A stretch of DNA of 64,000 bases. It comes from Brachycybe producta. Its lineage: Eukaryota; Arthropoda; Diplopoda; Playtdesmida; Andrognathidae. A program made the translations under genes and the position numbers. The stretch lies in contig JAUPFP010000044.1 in the NCBI GenBank assembly GCA_036925085.1, forward strand, positions 1,666,376 through 1,730,375, in the 5' to 3' direction. A model generated the notes under the pieces. The model did no database searches and was not told the origin of the DNA. It worked only from the letters and a program-made list of their open reading frames with translations. Each line of letters opens with the position of its first letter. Position 1 is the stretch's first letter. Positions 25,101-34,100 of this stretch are shown here, in pieces.

Positions 25101-28100
25101 AATAGCTAATTAATACAAGTGATTTTGAAATTTTAAACTTTGGCATTTTAATGAGTTCAGACTAATTGTACATTAAGTCCTCAACTTATGTGGTTAATTC
25201 ATTTCTAATACCTTGTACACAAATGAGTTAAATGAATTCAAATTAAATGTGTTTAGGTGAATTCTACGGAATCCAGTTAAGGACATGAACACCAAATAAA
25301 AATTGACTTTATTATTAATATTTTAAATTGAAATACTAAATCAATATTTTAATGTCAATAGTTTATATATTATATTTAAGTATTAACTCAATATTTTCAG
25401 ATTAATTAACTAATAAATTGAATTCGACATATTGTTTGTTTGTCCTTCACAGGGCTCTGTAGAACACGTTTATTATTTAAATGCATTTAAATTAGCAGGT
25501 GTGTACTAGGTATAAGGCTTTCTGTTATAAGGTTATGTGCTTAAGTACGTCATTTTATTACGTTTACAGGCTCATTTCATAGGTGGTGTTGCTAGTGTTA
25601 AGGGGAAGTATCACAACCACATATTTACGAATCCGTGATGTCATTAATAGAAATAAAAATTAAAATGTTTTAAAATAATTATGAAAAAATACCAAGCACC
25701 TTCATTTATCTTCTCCAATGAGAATAAAGTTTGTCTGATGAAAAAAGGTTAAACACAAGTCGTGTTTAAACTCGTTTAATTAATACCTAGTACACACACC
25801 TGATAATTTAAAAGCATTTAAATAATAAATGTGTTCAACAGAGCCCTGTGAAGGGCAAACAAACAATATGTCGAATTCTCAATTTATTCAGTTAATAATC
25901 TGAAAATATTGAGTTAATACTTAAATATAATATTATAAACATCTGATAAAATATTGATTTAGTATTTCAATTTAAAATATTAATAATTAAAAGTCAATTT
26001 TGATTTGGTTCATGTCCTTAACTGGATTCCGTATAATTTACCTAAACACATTTAATTTGAATTCATTTAACTCATGTGTGTACAAGGTATTATGTACAGA
26101 GAATTGTTTTTTTAATTTAGTTTTAATTGGTTTACAACGCCATCTAGTAACAACCTTTTAATTAGTTAGACAGGTTTCCACAGTAAGATTATTTACTGTT
26201 GATGACCTTTTTTTGTGAATGGGTCTTATTTCGCGCCCACCCAAACTCAAGATTTTTTTTGTTTTCATGTGAAAAGTTCAGATTTCATTGTTGAAAACCA
26301 CACAAACGTATCTTTCTAAATAAATTAAAATAAATTTGAAGAATGATTAAAAATAATTATAAAAACATACCAACCACCTTCATTTATCTTCTTTAATGAG
26401 TTATAAAGTTTGTTTGATGAAAAAAGGTTAAACACAAGTCGTGTTTAGACTCATTTAATTAACAAAAAATTGTTTTTTAATTGAGTTTTAATTTGGTTAC
26501 CACGCCATCTAGTAACAACTTTTTAATTAGCTATATAGATAGGTTTCCACCTTTTTTAAAAAACATTTTTACTGTTGATGACCTTTTGTAAACGGGTCTT
26601 TTTTTTTTTTGCGCCCACCCACACTCAAGATTTTTTTGGGTTTCATGTGAAAAGTTCAGATTTCATCGTTAAACAACACACAAAATGTATTTTTTTCTAA
26701 ACAAATCCAATTTTGTGTGTGTGAAAAAGGAAAAAGAAAATGAAGAAAATGTGTAAACAAATTTTCTTCTTTTCCATCTGTATGAAATTTGAAAGAAGAA
26801 CTTGTGAAAGGTTTCTTCTTTTTCTAACACAATATGTAAAATCACAAGTTTTAACTATTAACAAAAATAAGTTTTACAAAAAAGACATCGGTTCTTTGAA
26901 AAGAAAGCCAAGAAAAACGGCAAAAAAAACCATTTGACCCTTTTTTTGAAACACTTATTTTTACTGATATAAACAAAATTTTCTATATTTATACAATTTT
27001 TGCTTCTTTTTTTCTTCTCTTCACATCTTGTATTATTTTAACAAAAAAAAATTCTATTGCCTCATTATTCTCATATTTTTTTTTAAAAAAAATATATATT
27101 TTCTACTTTGGTGGTCAACTATTTTATTATATATTATACCAACCTGCTCCAGTCAATGATATCAAATTTGATGCATATTTAATAAGTTAATCTGGATTTA
27201 CAAGTTATTCAATAACTTAAGAAATAAAAGCTTAAAAAATAATTACAACTTCTTTCCATTTACTTTTTTTTATTTCAAGTTAAATCATTTTTTTCCGGCA
27301 TTTAATTTTTAAAAAAATTATTATTAACGTTTGAGATTTGTATTTATATTTTTTTTTTTTAAAAGTGGATGTAATGTAATTTTAGGCGTAGAAAGAGAAC
27401 GTCAATTTATTCAAAGTTTATTACAAACTAAAATAGTGTGTGTGAATGTCCTAAAAGTATTACTTGTGATAATTAGAGCTAGGATTTTTATGTAATATCA
27501 AGCAAATGTTTCTCAATTTATGGCCCACGTGCCAATTGAGAAGTTCTAATGAAAAGGCTAGTTAGAGGCTAGTTGTCATTTTACTATCAGTTGTCAACTA
27601 GATTTCTAGCCTCTAACTAGTGTTTTTTTTATTGAAAATATAATTGTTGTTGGTTGCTCTAAACGAGGATTGCTACTTCACAACTGGCCCTCCTTGGGCC
27701 ACAGGTTGCTCTAAACGGGATTATTACTTCACAACTGGCTTATGAACCACAAATTGTGAAATATTTACTTAATATTGCATAAAAATCCGAGCCCTATTGA
27801 TAACTATAAAGGGTTCTTAAAAAAAACAAATTGTTTTGATTTCTATTTACAGAAATTCCGAAAATTGCTTTAAAAAAATAAAGATTCAAGAAATAAAATA
27901 AGTGAAAATTAGTGAAATTCTTTTACTTCAAATTAATTCAGCCTTTAATTATGTTTTTGCTATATATATATAATTCATATATTTCCATAAAATAAACAAT
28001 GTTCTACTACAATACACATTTTTTTTATTTCTATTTACATAAAACGCCTAATTTTTTTAAAACAATTTCCAAAGTTTTATCATTTTTATTTTGCATTTTA

Positions 28101-31100
28101 ATTTCGAGAATAATTAATTTTGCTTCAATATTTACTAGAAAATTGATTTTCAAAGTGAAATAAAACGTTTATTTTAAAAGATATCATCATGATAAATATT
28201 TCAGCCATATTCACTTTAACAATTCTAGTTTCTAATAAACAAACTTTTGAATTTCGTCTTTTTCTAAAAGAAAAATGTTTACGTTTTATTATTCTAAGTA
28301 AAATGTTTGTCCTGAAAAAAAAAATGTGTTGAAAATTTTAGTCGTGAGCCAACTTTTTTTTTTAAACAAAGATTTAGTGGGCCATATTTGCATTTTTTTT
28401 TTTTACTTCATTAGGTCTATTATAGGTGGAGTCACTCAAGAGAGAGAGTCTTTGAGAAAGATGACAGCAGTGATTGGTGTTTACAAATGAGACCACATGG
28501 GGCGCTCAAGGCAATCGACAATCACTATATTATATACATTATATTGTAGAAAGGCCAACAATCTTTTAAAATACATTTTTTTGTTTTAAAATAAATTATT
28601 AATTTTAAAAATAAATTGGATCATCCCACACGAGGCACAAATTCAAGAAGAGCACTTTGAGCACTTTTCGAAATCTGATTATTCCTCAGGAGAAAAATGT
28701 TTTAGAAACTAGAAAGGTGGTCTCAATCACTTAATGGGTATCTATCTAATGGTGTTTCTAAAACATCTATTCAGCCACCTCTAAAGGCTTAGCTAACCAC
28801 ACATCAAGCTAACAAAATATAAACAAATTGGCGACAATTCTAAAACATTTCTGCGACTTTTGTGTTTTGTTTTGTCTGCAATTTTGCAAACTATTCCATG
28901 TTTCGGCTCACTTTTGCCATCGTGATCTCGCTCGAGCTTAAAACTTCAACTTGAACCCTCTAAACAGGATTCAAACATAGAAAACTATGTTTTATTGAAT
29001 TTTCTTGAATAGATTTTTTTTTTCTTTCTATGTTGGTACCTCTACTTAGAGGTTTCAAATTTCAAGTTTTCTTCTTGAATTTGGACCTAAAAATTCTACA
29101 AAGTTAAGCCTATGCTGTTTTTGTGTGGGCTTTGAATAATAAAAAAAAATCCCTCAATAATAATGTGATGATGGGGGTCATATTTAAATGTATTTTTGCA
29201 GGTGGATCTTACGAAAGAAAAAAATTTATTCCTCTTGATAAATATTTCAATTTACTTAACCTTCTTGAGAGAGTGCGCGCTCATTAGTGACAACAATCAA
29301 TTTGGGACCTCCTCAATAAATACACACATATACAGAGTGTCCAAAAATGTATTCACCATTTGGTTGTTAATAACTGCCATGTTTATTTTCATAAATTTAA
29401 TTTTATAATTAAGAGTAATCATTACAATAAAGATTAGTGATATGAAAACATTACATATCTTATATTTAAATTATGCATTATAGTCTAGTTTTCAAAATGT
29501 CCTCCATCCCCATCAAGACATTACTAACATCTGCAAGAGAAACTGATTCGCACGCATCAATTAACGTATCTCTTGTAATTTTGCGACAATTCGCTTAGAT
29601 TTTTTACCATAAAAAAGCAAGAAATCGAAGAGAACTGTCACAGAATTACAAGAAATACTTTAATTGATGTTTGCAGATCAGTTTCTGTTACGAATGTCAG
29701 CAATGCCCTAACGAGAATGGAGGACATTTTGAAAACTTAAGATAAATGCATTACTTAAACATAAATAAACATGTAATACTGTTATATCTAACCTTTATTG
29801 TAACATTTACTGTTAATTATAAAATTATATTAATGAAATTTAAGAAAATAAACATGGTAATTAATAATTATTAACAACCAATAGTGTGTATACATTTTTT
29901 GTGACACACTCTGTATATATAGGCGGTCACTAGATGGCCAGAGGGATTAAGTAAAGAAAATGACCAGTTTCAACAACTTAATGCGCTTTTGTGTTTTACC
30001 TACATGAGCCCATGTACCACTTGTACCTACTGTATATAGTAACCAATACAATGGTCAAATATATCTCTCTATATGGCTACCTATACAATATATTGCAAGG
30101 AAGCTCAACCTCACCTCTGTGGTTAACATACATACACACACCCCTTATAAATATTACCTGTATAGGTGTATTTTGTTTGCCGACATGACTAATAACAAGA
30201 CCAGGACACATTTCAAAAGCTTAAAACAAAACAAAAAATCCCCCCCCTTTAAATTTTCCTCTCAGGTTATCCCTCAATCCTTAAGTTGTACCTCATCTCT
30301 ATCCCCCTCCAATTGTATTGTAATATATAAACCTATATACAGAGAGAAAGACAGAGGTCCATTCACAATTTTTAAGCATTGACTCAAAAAGCCCCATTGG
30401 GTTTATCATGATTCATTAAGTTGTTTTGACTTTTGGTACAAGACAGTCTCTCATACATGTAGAGAGTCCACAATGAAAAACACAATTGTTTCAGTGATTC
30501 CTGCAAAATTTGACAATTTTGCTTTTTAACACCATTTCCTCAAACTCTTTGAATCTTTTTTGCCTAAATAGGCATTTATGGGCTTCAAGTTCAAGGATCT
30601 TTTTCTTTGGCCCTGAAAAACAATGTATATATATTGACTGAAAGGCATTATAAATAAGGCTAAACTAAATGATCCTTAGGTCACACATGTCATGAGTGAC
30701 TAAAACTTCCCTTACCTCAAATACCTCTACTAGTCATTTACTCGTAAATCATATTAATTATGCTATTTCTAATTATTAAGGCTCGGATTTTTATGCAATA
30801 TCAAATCAAGCAAATGTTTCTCAATCTGTGGCCCATGCAGGGATCAATTGTGAAGTAACAATTCCGTTTAGATCAACAAACAATTACCGTTTTTTTCAAT
30901 CAAAAACACCAGGTTAGAGGTTAGAACTTAAGTTGCTAACTAATAGTTAAGCAGACATCTAGCCTTCAATCAAGTCATTTTGATTAGAGAAAAGCATTAT
31001 TGCAGTTGCTCTAATGATGATGATGATTACTTCACAATTGGCACTTGGAGCCACAAACTGAGAAACATTTTATTGATATTGCATAAAAATCCGAGCCCTA

Positions 31101-34100
31101 CTAAATTGGTTCTAATTATGTTTAGTGCTTATGACCAAATTGTAAGGTGTTTAAATATAGAACTGTGTATAACAATCAACTGTCATTGGAATTGAACACA
31201 CATATAATAAATTATAAACATCTCGTCATTATTATGATGGGTGTTTATAAAATAAATAATATTGTTTATATAATTACCAATCATATGATTGGTGATTTTT
31301 TTTCTTCTAATTGTTTATCATTCAGGTGCAAAAATAGTTTTACATTAACAGCATCTTTTGTAAATCATGACAGAAAGGGTGTTTTTAATCACACTTCTTA
31401 TGAATATTCATTCATTCATTGAAGCTTTTGTTTGAATTAACATTATCAAGTGCTTATTATGTTTATGCTTGACAAAATGTTATCCAATCCTGTCCAAATA
31501 GTAAAAGAAACATTAGGGCGCATTCGGAAACTCAAGAAAAAGCTGTTATCATCTTTAACGAAAACAGAATCTAGGCCTACTAGTGTTCGAAAACAACAGT
31601 AAAAAAACTGTAAAAAACAAAAAACGTGTCCGGAAATCTAAACCACATACATTATTTGCTTTCTTCAGAAAATTAAATTGAATATGGCGACCTTCAGGTC
31701 ACATCAGGTGTGAATGTATAATTTATGTAGACCTCAAATTTGTAATCATGGCCACTTCCATATATGAGGCTTTCAATGGCGCAAGAGATGGATAAATAAA
31801 AATCATCATTTTTGTTTATAAAAATCAAGAAAATCGGATTTATTTGATTTATAGCGGATTTTTTTTTCCATTTATTTAAAATTTTATAATATTGCTCTTT
31901 CATTAATTGAAGCTCCATGCATGAAAAAAATGTCCTATCTGTTAATTCATTCTCAAAATGTAATTTAAATTACTTGATTTTTATCGTTTTGCCAATTTTT
32001 TTTTATTAAATCGCGATTTAAATCATATTGATTGACTTCTATTTTTATTAGAACCATTGACAAACACATAAACGAGAGAGATTACTGGTGAGAACCCGAC
32101 CACACAACACAATTTGCCTAACAAAATTGCCCTCTTAAACATATGGGACTCTTATTCAAATTAGAATTTTCAATTTTGCAATTGTTAAAAATTATGCAAA
32201 AATAATTTTTAAAATGAGAAAGGGGAAAAGAGAGACAGATAAAAAAATAACTATAATCAATCATATTAAGTCTCAATAATACCCCATCTAAAGAGGTTCA
32301 ATTTCGACTGACATCCTAAGTACAAATAATAATCCAGAAATATATCCATCATGAGAAAACTGATTTCAAGTCTCCTATTGTGATATATTTGCTGATATTA
32401 TTCAAAGGGGGAGGGGGAGGAGGGACCAATAACTTACAGGGTGTGATAAGAACAGCTGATTTTCGAACTCTCTTCATTATCCCTGTTTTTTTCAGGAGCA
32501 AAAAACTGGTTAAGTGTTTTCGAAACTGGAAAGATAGCTCAATCATTTTAGGGTATTTCTCTTCATTTTTGCACCTGAAAGACAGAATGATCAGAGTTCG
32601 AGAGGTCCCTCCCCCCGTTTACACTTTAAATCACCTCAAATGACCGCTTCACACGGGACACTTTGTGTCGCCACAAAATTGTTCGTTTTTAACTCACTAT
32701 TGATTCCTATAGGGGGTATTTACACGAGACGCGGGCGCACCAACAGTTTTTTTTGCTCTACAGTGACACAGTATGTTTCCTATACTGTGACAGTGGCAAT
32801 AAGTGTTCTGAGTTCAAACAAGAGTGGCGAACATTCCTTGTTTGTCAACTGTGATGAAGATCATTATTGTTTTAAAATGGTGGTCCGTATGAAGCACGCC
32901 GCGTGTACCACTTTGTGGCACCACAATGTAGCGCCACAAAGTGGTCTGTGTGAAACAAGCCTATAAGAGCAGTTGACAGTGACATGAGTTCTTCTAAAAT
33001 AGAACCCCAAGTTACCATTCATGTCACAGGTTTGTATTTTTTTTTGGTGACAGAAAAACACCTAACTGTCACTATTTCTATTTAACTGTCACATTTAGTT
33101 ATAAAGTCTGAGACATGAGAGCTCACTATTATTGTAAAATGAGGCTAATAACAATAAGAGCAAAACTGATATTTTTTTCTCTCTAAAGAATAAGTTTTTT
33201 TTTTCAAAAAAAAGTTGAATAGTTGATAAAAACTGAGACATTTTTTGTTCTCTTTTATATTTTCTTCACATCCAGTGGTTAACCCGTGGCCATGTGTGGT
33301 TCATCCTCATCCTCATCATCACTGATGGGTCCCTTGAATAATAATAACAATAACAATCATGTTCTTAAGGTTGAAGCAATTACTCTCAGCAGGGAAGTTA
33401 GCTAATAACTACCTTCGAAAACCTTCTTCCTTTCATCTTTCTCTATTATACACCGAGAATTTTTGTTGCCCCTTAAAATGTGTGATAGCCCTAGACACGT
33501 TCAACGGGCGGCCCAGCTATTTACCACTGCATATAATTAGTACTATAGGCTCGGATTTTTATGCAGTAAATCAGAAACAAATGTTTCTCAATTTGTGGCC
33601 CAAGTGCCAATTACAAAGTAATCATTATCATCATTAGAACAATTGCAATTATGCTTTTTTTTTCTAATAAAAAGGACTGCTTAGAGGTTAGATGTTTGGA
33701 GTATCATTAAAGAAAGAAAAAAAATAAGATTGTCATATGACAGTAAACTGGTATATCTAGCGCATAACCTTGTAAAAGTCACAACAGCAAATTACAAAAT
33801 AATATTGCGACAAATATTGTCCTATAACCTGCCACTGATTACAGTGACTAGTGTATAACAGAATATGACAGTCATAACATAATGGCGCACAAAGATGTGA
33901 CATTAAAAGGTATGACTGTTACAATTTTATAATTTTTTTCTGTAAAAAACAAAACAATTGTTGGTTTCTCTAAACACAATTGGTCCTTGGGCTACTACAT
34001 ATTGCAAAACATTTGCTTAATATTGCATACAAATCCGAACCCCTACTAATTACATATACAACTGTGCGTGTTTGACACTGAAGTACAATAGAGTTTTTAT

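Noticed and set aside
32640-32966. Plus-strand 108-codon frame starting [10 protein letters not shown]
   Set aside because: Falls exactly within the inverted-end element 32638-32964; not conserved as protein.
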